Source of the DNA: Lentimicrobium sp. L6
GTDB lineage: Bacteria > Bacteroidota > Bacteroidia > Bacteroidales > UBA12170
Assembly: GCF_013166655.1 (NCBI RefSeq)
Contig: NZ_JABKCA010000040.1
Span: 1-49,434 of the forward strand
Direction: 5' to 3'
DNA length: 49,434 nt
Positions 34,422-41,911 of this stretch are shown here, one piece after another. The first letter of the stretch is position 1. Each line of letters opens with the position of its first letter. Both the position numbers and the translations under genes were made by a program. Below the pieces are notes generated by a model, which worked only from the letters and a program-made list of their open reading frames with translations, was not told where the DNA came from and did no database searches.

Positions 34422-34553
34422 ATTTTCTGAACCGTAAAATTTAACTTGCTACCCATTGAAAATTAACTATTTTTGTGCTTTCCTGCTAAAATTCAGTAAT
34501 TGAAATTAAATAATCATTAAAATAAACAATTATGTTAAAAGGACACCCTAAAG
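34422..34553 (+). repeat. Right attachment site repeat (attR), rebuilding the transporter 5' end
   Basis: Identical to 29247-29378. It carries the promoter TTG-N19-TATTTTTG, the leader, and the first codons of the POT gene (ATG at 34532). An 11-mer ATTCAGTAATT inside the repeat (34491-34501) has an extra copy straddling its left edge (34414-34424). Confidence 0.9.
34446..34475 (+). promoter_or_regulatory. Promoter of the POT transporter gene (TTG-N19-TATTTTTG)
   Basis: TTG at 34446-34448 and TATTTTTG at 34468-34475 with 19 bases between them fit the Bacteroidota sigma consensus (TTTG, N19-21, TAnnTTTG). It lies inside attR, 56 bases before the ATG, so the gene keeps a complete promoter after insertion. 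Confidence 0.65.
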
Positions 34554-36070
34554 GGCTTATCCCCGCTTCGTTAGCTAATATGGGCGAACGATTTGGATTT
34601 TACACCATGATGGCTATTTTGGTGCTGTTTCTCCAAGCTAAGTTTGGTTTAACAGGTACCGATGCTGGTTACATCTATTCTGGATTTTATTTCTCTATTT
34701 ACATCCTCGCATTGGTGGGTGGTATCATAGCCGATAAAATCCAAAACTTTAAAGGAACTATTATTGCTGGTTTATTTCTTATGAGTGCAGGATACCTCAT
34801 TATGGCTATCCCAACTCCAACACCAGTGGCTAGTGTTCCATTTTATTTAACTATCTCCATTATTGGTTTATTTGTGATTGCTTTTGGTAATGGTTTATTC
34901 AAAGGTAACTTACAAGCTTTAGTTGGTCAAATGTATGATAATGAGAAATATGGTGCCATGAGAGACTCTGGTTTCTCTTTATTTTATGCTTTCATTAATG
35001 TAGGTGCCATTTTTGCTCCATTTACTGCCATTGGTGTTCGTAACTGGTGGTTGGGCAAATTCAACTTTACTTACGATGGTAGTTTACCTGAGTATTGTCA
35101 TGCTTACCTCAATGGTTCTTTATCTGAAGATTCTATTGCTAATTTTAAAACTGCTGCTGAAACGGTTTCAGGAAAAGCCGTTAATGATTTAACAGCCTTC
35201 TCTAACGAGTATTTAAATGTATTTAACGAAGGATTCCATTATGCATTTGGTGTAGCGATTATTGCTATGGCTATTTCTACGGTTATTTTCTTTATGAATA
35301 AGAAGAATTTCCCAAATCCAAAAGTTAAAGCTGCTGCAGGTGAAATCACTGACGAAATTAAAATGGAAGCTAAAGAAGTAGCACAAAGAATGTATGCTTT
35401 ATTAGCTGTATTTGGTGTAGTTATCTTCTTCTGGTTCTCTTTCCACCAAAATGGACTTACGCTAACTATGTTTGCGAGAGATTATACTGACTTAAGCTTA
35501 TTGGTATTTACCATAGGTGGTATTACCTTTAAAGGTGCCGAAGTTTTCCAAGCTATGAATCCTATCTTTGTTGTTGCTTTAACACCAATTGTAGTTGGAT
35601 TATTTGGTTGGCTTCGTGTACGAAATATGGAACCATCTACTCCTAAGAAAATTGCCATTGGTATGGGTATTGCCATGCTAGGTTTTGTATTGATGATGTT
35701 TGGTTCATTTGGTTTACCATTATTCAACGAGGTGAGCTCTGCAAACGGAGGAACTCCTTTAGATGATATTCATCGTGTTACACCATTCTTATTGGCTGGT
35801 ACTTATTTCATCCTTACTGTTGCTGAGCTATTTATTAGCCCAATGGGAATTTCATTTGTTTCTAAAGTTGCTCCACCACAGTATCAAGGTTTGATGCAAG
35901 GTGGTTGGTTAGGTGCTACAGCTCTTGGTAATGGACTATTGTTCATAGGTGCTGTTCTTTATGAAACTATTCCAATTTGGATGACATGGGGAATTTTTGT
36001 TGTAGCTTGTGCTATTTCAATGTTTACGATTATCTTTATGGTGAAATGGCTTGAGCGTGTTGCCAAGTAA
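34532..36070 (+). CDS. POT/PTR2 family proton-coupled oligopeptide transporter
   Basis: A 512-aa MFS-type protein with about 12-14 transmembrane helices. POT family features: the N-terminal 'LANMGERFGFYTMMAIL' segment, 'GGIIADK' at the first cytosolic loop, and 'IGLFVIAFGNGLFKGNLQALVGQMYD' (~110-135, in part). The usual ExxER proton motif of helix 1 reads NxxER (N16, E19, R20), so coupling may differ, although I recall this variant in other Bacteroidota. It would import di- and tripeptides, fitting with the secreted peptidases in the window. The first seven codons lie inside attR, so the element supplies or restores the 5' end. Confidence 0.9.
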   Translation: MLKGHPKGLIPASLANMGERFGFYTMMAILVLFLQAKFGLTGTDAGYIYSGFYFSIYILALVGGIIADKIQNFKGTIIAGLFLMSAGYLIMAIPTPTPVASVPFYLTISIIGLFVIAFGNGLFKGNLQALVGQMYDNEKYGAMRDSGFSLFYAFINVGAIFAPFTAIGVRNWWLGKFNFTYDGSLPEYCHAYLNGSLSEDSIANFKTAAETVSGKAVNDLTAFSNEYLNVFNEGFHYAFGVAIIAMAISTVIFFMNKKNFPNPKVKAAAGEITDEIKMEAKEVAQRMYALLAVFGVVIFFWFSFHQNGLTLTMFARDYTDLSLLVFTIGGITFKGAEVFQAMNPIFVVALTPIVVGLFGWLRVRNMEPSTPKKIAIGMGIAMLGFVLMMFGSFGLPLFNEVSSANGGTPLDDIHRVTPFLLAGTYFILTVAELFISPMGISFVSKVAPPQYQGLMQGGWLGATALGNGLLFIGAVLYETIPIWMTWGIFVVACAISMFTIIFMVKWLERVAK

Positions 36071-36193
36071 TACCAATTGTAATTAAAAGTGAGATTTTTA
36101 GTCGCTTTTAGTTTTACAATGGTTTATGCCGATTTAAAATTTATAAACAATTAATTTGTATTGATTAATGTCTCTTATTTTTTAACATCGGTA
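36071..36193. repeat. Possible MITE-like element with imperfect terminal inverted repeats
   Basis: The left end TACCAATTGTAATTAAAA (36071-36088) and the reverse complement of the right end (36176-36193, beginning TACCGATGTTAAA) match at 13 of 18 bases. An inner inverted repeat ACCAATTGTAA/TTACAATGGT gives further fold-back structure. It starts right after the transporter stop codon. It could equally be a plain 3' structure. Confidence 0.3.
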
Positions 36194-36216
36194 TAATTAA
36201 ACCAGATATAATATAC

Positions 36217-36252
36217 AAAGAGGTGTTCTGTTTCAGTTCACCTCTTTTTTTT
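36217..36252 (+). terminator. Rho-independent terminator of the POT transporter gene
   Basis: Stem AAAGAGGTG / CACCTCTTT with a 13-nt loop is followed by a run of T residues to 36252. Confidence 0.8.
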
Positions 36253-36535
36253 GTTGATGGATATATAGGAATATGGGAAATGGTTGGTTCCTAACGTCAA
36301 AAAAATGATTCAAAAGAACGTGGATGACACGGATTAAATAGATCTGCACAGATTTGTTATGTTTGAATGCCTGAAACTACAAAATAGGCTAGCTGTCAAA
36401 AACTGAGCCTGAAACTTTCTCTAGCTCTCTAGTTCACCAACTCTCCATTTCCCCAAATCTCTCGTTCTCTTTTTCTCTACCTCCCTTTTTACATTTCCTT
36501 ACCAAATAATATTCGCTTTGATGGATTAGTATTTT
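36253..36535. other. Spacer with degenerate and pyrimidine-rich sequence
   Basis: Gene-free. 36322-36356 holds a degenerate GATGACACGGATTAAATAGATCTGCACAGATTT-type string (shown in part: GGATTAAATAGATCTGCACA), and 36415-36490 is a long CT-rich stretch. No coding or RNA gene is supported. Confidence 0.4.
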
Positions 36536-36543
36536 TACTTTTG
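36536..36543 (+). promoter_or_regulatory. Putative -7 box for the radical SAM gene (TACTTTTG)
   Basis: TACTTTTG matches TAnnTTTG and ends four bases before the ATG at 36548, implying a leaderless or very short-leader mRNA. A TTTG lies 15 bases upstream, closer than the usual 19. Confidence 0.4.
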
Positions 36544-36547
36544 CCGA

Positions 36548-37516
36548 ATGACTGAAACATTAGCATCCTCATATCCTTGGGGACATAAACGACGATTTAA
36601 TGCTTACGCCCAATACTTCGAACGTACTTTTGGCGAACGTGTGCAAAAAACTACTATTGATGCTGGATTTACCTGTCCGAATAGAGATGGGAAAGTAGCT
36701 AGAGGAGGCTGTACCTATTGTAATAATAATGCTTTTAATCCCAGTTATAATGATTCCAAGAAACCTGTTATTCAACAGATTCAGGAAGGTATTGAATTTC
36801 ATGCCAATAGATATCGTAGGGCCGGAAAATTCTTAGCTTATTTTCAAGCTTATTCTAATACTTACGCTCCTCTAGAAGAACTCAAAAAACTCTATGGTCC
36901 GGCCTTAGAAATGGAAAACGTGGTGGGCTTGGTCATTGGAACCAGAAGCGATTGCATGGATGAGGAAAAGCTTAAATACTTCGCTGAAGTAAGTAAAACC
37001 CATTATGTGATTTTAGAATATGGGATTGAAAGCACCTTTGATAAAACCTTGGAGAGAATTAATCGTGGGCATGATTTTCAGAATGTAATTGATATGATGA
37101 AACTCACCCATGATTATGGGGTGAAGTGTGGAGGACATATGATTTTTGGACTACCCGGCGAAAGCAGACAAGAGATGATGGATCAGGTGCATGTGTTGAA
37201 TAAATTACCCATGAATAATATCAAATTCCATCAATTACAAATTATCACTGGAACCCATATGGCCAAGGAGTTTAAAAAGTCACCTGAGAATTTTGAGCTG
37301 TTTGGAATGGAAGAGTATATCGATTTCATGGTGAGGTTTTTAGAGCAATTAAATCCTAATTTTGTAGTGGAAAGATTTGCGGGGGAGGTTCCTCCTCGAT
37401 TTTTGGTGAGTCAAGCTTGGGGAAATCTTCGTAATGATCAGATATTACAGAAGATTGAGCGGGAATTGGAAGCACGAGATACCTGGCAAGGCAAACTTTA
37501 TCTTCCAAAGAGCTAG
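36548..37516 (+). CDS. TIGR01212 family (YhcC-like) radical SAM protein
   Basis: A 322-aa radical SAM enzyme of the YhcC group, an Elp3-related family. The N-terminal segment 'WGHKRRFNAYAQYFERTFGERVQK' and 'TIDAGFTCPNRDGKVARGG' are family hallmarks. The [4Fe-4S]-SAM cluster cysteines lie in 'FTCPN...GGCTYCNN' (~C43, C54, C57). 'YFQAYSNTYAP' and 'VIGTRSDCMDEEKL' follow in the barrel, and 'GLPGESRQEMMDQV' is the SAM-binding glycine-rich strand. The substrate of YhcC proteins is not established. It is a single gene upstream of nth. Confidence 0.92.
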   Translation: MTETLASSYPWGHKRRFNAYAQYFERTFGERVQKTTIDAGFTCPNRDGKVARGGCTYCNNNAFNPSYNDSKKPVIQQIQEGIEFHANRYRRAGKFLAYFQAYSNTYAPLEELKKLYGPALEMENVVGLVIGTRSDCMDEEKLKYFAEVSKTHYVILEYGIESTFDKTLERINRGHDFQNVIDMMKLTHDYGVKCGGHMIFGLPGESRQEMMDQVHVLNKLPMNNIKFHQLQIITGTHMAKEFKKSPENFELFGMEEYIDFMVRFLEQLNPNFVVERFAGEVPPRFLVSQAWGNLRNDQILQKIERELEARDTWQGKLYLPKS

Positions 37517-37727
37517 TCCTAAAACATCAATTTTTTCCTTAGGTTTGTACTGAAAACAAACACTTACCTTTTAAGTTTTTGTTATTCCCTACAGTATAAT
37601 TTGGCTCGTTCGGAAATGTTTTCCGTGTGCAGAAATTAAAGATTGATAGGTGTACTTGGATTTCAAATCAGAGCAAGCAGAGAGAAATAAGAATAATTGC
37701 TTAGGCGCAGATATAAAACACAACAAA

Positions 37728-38369
37728 ATGAGAAAGAAAGAGAGATTCGAGAAAGTAATATCCTGGTTTGAGGAGAATATGCCCATAGCTGAAACAGAGC
37801 TCCATTATGGTAATCCTTATGAACTTTTGGTAGCGGTGATACTCTCTGCTCAATGTACTGATAAACGTGTGAACCAAATTACACCTGCTTTATTCGATAA
37901 ATATCCTGATGAAATTGCAATGGCTCATGCTACTGTGGATGATATATTTCAGTTGATTCGCTCTTGTTCCTATCCTAATAATAAAGCCAAGCACCTTTTG
38001 GGGATGGCACAGATGCTGCACATGGACTTTAAAGGAGAAGTTCCCTCCGATATTAAAGAATTGCAGAAGATGCCAGGAGTAGGGCGGAAGACCGCAAATG
38101 TAATAGCCTCGGTGGTATTTAATAAGCCAGCTATGGCTGTGGATACTCATGTGTTTCGAGTTTCAGCACGTTTGGGACTCACCACAAACTCAAAAACACC
38201 TCTCGACACCGAGTTACAACTCGTCAAACATATTCCTGAAGAAAAAATTCCAACAGCACATCATTGGCTCATTCTCCATGGTCGATATGTTTGTTTAGCA
38301 CGCTCCCCAAAATGTGAGAAATGTGGGATTACTGAGTATTGTAAGTATTATGCGAAGTTGAAGAAGTAA
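37728..38369 (+). CDS. nth: Endonuclease III (DNA glycosylase/AP lyase)
   Basis: A 213-aa base-excision repair enzyme that removes oxidised pyrimidines and cleaves at the abasic site. The helix-hairpin-helix 'LQKMPGVGRKTANVIA' contains the catalytic Lys121, and Asp139 is in 'AVDTHVFRV'. The C-terminal [4Fe-4S] loop has cysteines at 189, 196, 199 and 205 (C-x6-C-x2-C-x5-C), exactly the family spacing. The ATG at 37728 (MRKKERFEKV) is preferred; an upstream alternative would add 26 residues without family support. Confidence 0.95.
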   Translation: MRKKERFEKVISWFEENMPIAETELHYGNPYELLVAVILSAQCTDKRVNQITPALFDKYPDEIAMAHATVDDIFQLIRSCSYPNNKAKHLLGMAQMLHMDFKGEVPSDIKELQKMPGVGRKTANVIASVVFNKPAMAVDTHVFRVSARLGLTTNSKTPLDTELQLVKHIPEEKIPTAHHWLILHGRYVCLARSPKCEKCGITEYCKYYAKLKK

Positions 38370-38442
38370 GGATTGTCTTGAACTACAGATTTGTCTTCTA
38401 AATATTTTTTTCATTAAGTGAAAATGATAGAAAATATCACAA

Positions 38443-38475
38443 AAAAATAGCTTGGGTTTTGCCCAAGCTATTTTT
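38443..38475. terminator. Bidirectional terminator between nth and the triple RidA gene
   Basis: A 14-bp stem AAAAATAGCTTGGG / CCCAAGCTATTTTT with loop TTTTG ends in T/A runs on both strands and separates two convergent genes. Confidence 0.8.
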
Positions 38476-38542
38476 GTATTTACAGTTTTATAAGATATTG
38501 CATTTTAAGACAATAGAACAAAATAAAAAATAATTTCCTTTT

Positions 38543-39778
38543 TTATGCAGGAGGTGTACCTTCAGCATTAGAAACAACAGCATCAATTTGTACTAAAGCA
38601 TCCATAGGGATAGCTGAAACACCAATAACTGTCCTTGCAGGAAGATCGCCTTTGAAGAATGTGGTATAAACTTCGTTTACCACATCAATATCTGCAATAT
38701 CTTTTAATTGGATATTTACTTTAACGATATCGTCCATTACGTGGTCCACACTTTCGATAATTGCTTTGATGTTATTTAAACATTGTTCAGCTTGCTCTTT
38801 TACACCACCGGCTATAATTTCACTAGTTTTTGCATCTAAAGGTAATTGACCTGAAATATGATTGTAATGAGAAAAAGCTACTGTATGTGAGTAAGGAGCT
38901 TTTGGTGCATTTTCTGTATTGCTTGCTTCAATAATGAGTAGTTTGCTGTCTTCAATAAGTTGTGGAGGTGTACCATCACCATGTGATATAACGGTGTCAA
39001 TTTGTACCAAAGCATCCATAGCTAAAGCTGAGGCATTAACTGTGGAACGAGCAGGAACATAGTTTGGGAAAAATTTGGCACAAACTTCGTTGACTGCTTC
39101 AATATCAGTATTGTTTTTAAGAAAAATAGTTGTTTTAACTACATCTTCCATCACATGGTCTATGCTTTCTAAAATGGCTTTAACATTGCTTAAACATTGT
39201 GCTGTTTGCTCTTTTATACCACCACTTACCAAATCTCCAGTTTCAGGATTGATAGGTAATTGAGAAGAAAGGTTATTATAATGAGAAAAAGCTACCGTTT
39301 GTTTAGCGATAGCACTTTTTGGGGCATTTTTCGTATTTCTAGAAACTTTGATAAGCGCGCAAGGAGCTTGAGGAGCTGTACCTTCACCGTTTGAAATCAA
39401 AGTATCTATTTGAACCAATGCATCACTCATAGGTAGAGCTGCAACAGCAACAACAGTACGTGTAGGGCGAGAACCGGGGAAGAATTTTGCATAAACTTCA
39501 TCAATAGCATCCATATCTGAGATATTCTTAACGAATACATTGATTTTAACAACATCGTCCATTACGTGGTCGATACTTTCTACAATGGCTTTGATGTTTT
39601 TCAAACACTGCTCAGCTTGCTCTTTAACACCACCAGCTATAATTTTACCTGTCTTTGGATCGATAGCTAGTTGGGCAGAAAAATTATTATAATGAGAAAA
39701 AGCTACAGTCTGTGTAGATACAGAACACTTTGGTGCATTTTCTGTGTTTCGTGAAACTTTTATGATCTTGTCACTCAT
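38543..39778 (-). CDS. Triple-domain RidA (YjgF/UK114) family protein
   Basis: A 411-aa protein made of three tandem RidA domains (~1-137, 138-274, 278-411). Each repeats the same order: 'TVAFSHYN', 'GG(V/I)KEQ', '(D/E)HVM(D/E)D(V/I)VK', then 'R(P/S)..' or 'PAR(T/S)', and 'DALVQID'. The Arg that anchors substrate carboxylate in RidA is kept in all three (R107, R244, R382), 137-138 residues apart. RidA is normally a homotrimer with active sites between subunits and hydrolyses reactive imines and enamines from PLP enzymes. Here one chain could fold as its own trimer. No signal peptide, so cytosolic. It is monocistronic with a -7 box at 39829-39836. Confidence 0.9.
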   Translation of the reverse strand: MSDKIIKVSRNTENAPKCSVSTQTVAFSHYNNFSAQLAIDPKTGKIIAGGVKEQAEQCLKNIKAIVESIDHVMDDVVKINVFVKNISDMDAIDEVYAKFFPGSRPTRTVVAVAALPMSDALVQIDTLISNGEGTAPQAPCALIKVSRNTKNAPKSAIAKQTVAFSHYNNLSSQLPINPETGDLVSGGIKEQTAQCLSNVKAILESIDHVMEDVVKTTIFLKNNTDIEAVNEVCAKFFPNYVPARSTVNASALAMDALVQIDTVISHGDGTPPQLIEDSKLLIIEASNTENAPKAPYSHTVAFSHYNHISGQLPLDAKTSEIIAGGVKEQAEQCLNNIKAIIESVDHVMDDIVKVNIQLKDIADIDVVNEVYTTFFKGDLPARTVIGVSAIPMDALVQIDAVVSNAEGTPPA

Positions 39779-39828
39779 AATGATATATCTCTTTTTAGTT
39801 TTATATTATGCCATTTTTTAATGGTGAG

Positions 39829-39836
39829 CAAACCTA
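39829..39836 (-). promoter_or_regulatory. Putative -7 box for the triple RidA gene (TAGGTTTG)
   Basis: Minus-strand TAGGTTTG is an exact TAnnTTTG match 51 bases upstream of the ATG. A small hairpin (CCATT/AATGG) lies in the predicted leader. Confidence 0.4.
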
Positions 39837-40580
39837 ATCAAAAAAACTAATCTTGTTGTATAAGAATATTGAATTTCAAAGATTATTTTATCTGACTTAT
39901 TCTCTGTTTTTTTTCTTCTCCATTCTTGAATTGAATTAATAACTGAAATGAAAAAATATGCATATAACTTATTGAAAAACAAGAATAAATATAAGGTGGA
40001 TGCTAAACCTAATTCTTGTTATGTTTTCAAATTAGTGATTTCTTCAAGGAGAAAATTCATGAGGATTCAGAAGGTTAGACTAGCGGTTTTTACGCTTATA
40101 AAAGACTTAATGTTAGGGAGGTTTTAAGCTCAATCATTGCCTTCATTTAGTTAAAACCAAATGTTTTTTTTGAACTACTCATCAAACTACTTTACTTTAC
40201 AGGCTAAATAAATATATGCCGATAGAAGAAGTATAAATACTAAATATTTATTCAAATGATATTTTCTGGCCTCCTCCATGAAAATTAAGCTTTTACAGGA
40301 TTTTGCGGTAATAATTGTGCTACTTCATGCCCTAGACTGGCTTATCAATTGATTTGGGACTTGTTTTAATGGCAATAAATTATCCTGATTTGTCATGAAT
40401 TGGGTGAATGACACTAATTTATTGATAAAAACAGAGAGAATCGGGGAGTCTTGATTTGGAACGGAGCGTTCTATTTGTCATGAAGTCTAAAAGATATAAA
40501 GCTCACATTAAATTAAAGCCAGCTTATTCAGAAACTTCTGCTGAACGAAGCTTCAGTATATAATAACCAATGGTTATTTC
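39837..40580. other. Long spacer without a firm gene
   Basis: About 740 AT-rich bases. A 59-codon frame on the plus strand at 39948-40127 (MKKYAYNLLKNKNKYK...) is open but has no family resemblance and no clear promoter. A 9-bp inverted repeat AACAAGAAT/ATTCTTGTT lies at about 39979-40019, and a short hairpin GGAACG/CGTTCT lies near 40459-40472. Nothing else is recognised. Confidence 0.4.
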
Positions 40581-41095
40581 TTAAATCCTCAATCCCAACT
40601 TTATTGGAATAAAAAATGTTTGTTGCGTTATCATGAAACCAGATTGAAGATAAATATCAAATTCTTCACTAAACCTATAGTTTAATCCTCCGCCTAATTC
40701 TATTAGTGCACTCCCTGTTCCGTTTTTATACTGGTTACAAATATGATTATATCCAATTTTGAGATTTATTAAAGGGGTCAGTTTGGTTTTTAATGGTAGG
40801 TAATCAAAATCTGAAAAAATAGAAACTCCACTGATGCCTTCGAAGTTTACATACCCAAGGCCAATACCTGCGAATAATTTGTTTTTAAATTGGATTCCAT
40901 TGATGAGATTAAGATCTATTCCATTTTGTTCTTTATTAAGATTGTATCCTTTCCAATTCGGACCCGCTTCCACTTGAACCATGGTATATTGAAATCCTAA
41001 ATAGCCAGTTTCAATTTTCCCGGAATATTCTATTTGTGTTAAGCTTTTACTCCGAATATAGTCAGCAAGATTATAATTGGAATTATTCTTTTCAT
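40581..41095 (-). pseudogene. Frameshifted outer-membrane beta-barrel protein
   Basis: The main frame (40581-40982 from its only ATG) encodes alternating barrel-like strands ('LFAGIGLGYVNFEG', 'LIELGGGLNYRF', 'DIYLQSGFMITQQTFFIPIKLGLRI') with an aromatic-free but typical outer-membrane terminus. It lacks a signal peptide. The frame stays open upstream ('LTQIEYSGKIETGYLGFQYT'). An ATG at 41095 in another frame starts a signal peptide (MKRIIPIIILLTIFGVK) that stops at once. One extra A in the run opposite 41045-41048 would fuse the two into a single porin-family-like protein of about 170 aa. It is either a sequencing indel or a recent loss-of-function mutation. Confidence 0.6.
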
Positions 41096-41605
41096 TTATA
41101 TGTTTTGATTAGTATTGAGGGTTTCATTTTTTGGCCAACTATTATAATTTATTTCATTCAACCTCTTCAAATACTTGAGTGTTGAATGCTTATTTAGGAC
41201 CATTTGAGGGTTTTTGCTCAATATTAATACCTTTTTATAATCAACCCCGTTGATATTTTTTGTTCGAGCATCTACTACAGCCACTTCATTAGGTATTTCA
41301 TAGTTTTCAAATTCGATCAATTTGTTTTTGGATTCCTTGTTAATATTGAGTAATTCCCTCAAATACTCCTCAGTACCAAATGGATTCATCAAGAATTCAA
41401 ATCCTTCTAATTCATAAGTTAATTTACATTCTCCTTCTTCAGTCAAATGAATTACAAATATTCCTCCTTCGTCATGAGAATCGCCTAAAACTATTCCTCC
41501 AGAAGCTCCATCAACTATTAAATCATTCTTAAGCAAAAATGATAAAACTTCAGGTTCAATAACGCTGTTATGACTTAGTTCTTTAAATATTAGATTTGTA
41601 TTCAT
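41096..41605 (-). CDS. Hypothetical protein (169 aa)
   Basis: A soluble 169-aa protein that I do not recognise. The N-terminal half reads 'FKELSHNSVIEPEVLSFLLKND' then 'GGIVLGDSHDEGGIFVIHL', suggesting an alpha/beta fold; the C-terminal half is helical and Lys/Asn rich. No signal peptide or membrane helix. Its stop codon directly abuts the ATG of the frameshifted barrel gene at 41095, so the two probably shared a transcript. Low resemblance to immunity-type proteins crossed my mind but is not supported. Confidence 0.55.
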   Translation of the reverse strand: MNTNLIFKELSHNSVIEPEVLSFLLKNDLIVDGASGGIVLGDSHDEGGIFVIHLTEEGECKLTYELEGFEFLMNPFGTEEYLRELLNINKESKNKLIEFENYEIPNEVAVVDARTKNINGVDYKKVLILSKNPQMVLNKHSTLKYLKRLNEINYNSWPKNETLNTNQNI

Positions 41606-41911
41606 ATTCCTTAATTTCTTTTGAAAGTGAGGATTTCGTAAATTAACCTAGATGTAAATTAAAAAAATCTTGTGAGCATCCTTTATTATTTACTATTATA
41701 AAATGATATTCATATACGAAATTCCATTTCTCGAATTCCATTTTTTTTATTATCTCATTTCATAAATCACGATATTGTTTGAGTCTGCTTATTTAATAAA
41801 AAAGCTATAACAAAGAGTCCTTTCCCTAAAGTAAATGTGCTAATTCTTTTCTTTTAATATATTCAGATTTTTAGATTTACAACTGAAACCCAAATTGTAT
41901 ATGTACTTATT
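41606..41911. other. AT-rich spacer
   Basis: 306 bases with no supportable gene, promoter or RNA structure. It separates two unknown genes on the same strand. Confidence 0.35.

Larger units (their letters stand above)
29247..34553. mobile_element. Integrative element inserted at the 5' end of a POT transporter gene
   Basis: Perfect 132-bp direct repeats (29247-29378 and 34422-34553) bracket about 5.0 kb that carries a tyrosine recombinase next to the right repeat. All seven or eight cargo genes lie on the minus strand. The right repeat contains the promoter and first seven codons plus one base of the POT transporter gene; the left copy carries the same sequence joined to unrelated DNA. This is the structure expected when an integrase recombines at an attB in the 5' end of a gene and rebuilds it, as SXT does at prfC. 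No relaxase, replication protein or phage structural gene is recognisable, so the transfer mode is unknown. Confidence 0.88.

Noticed and set aside
29247-34553. Prophage or filamentous phage genome
   Set aside because: No capsid, Zot/pI, terminase or recognisable replication gene; only a recombinase and small cargo genes.
39948-40127. 59-codon plus-strand frame in the long spacer after the RidA gene
   Set aside because: Basic, unrecognised sequence without a -7 box; possible but not supportable as a gene.
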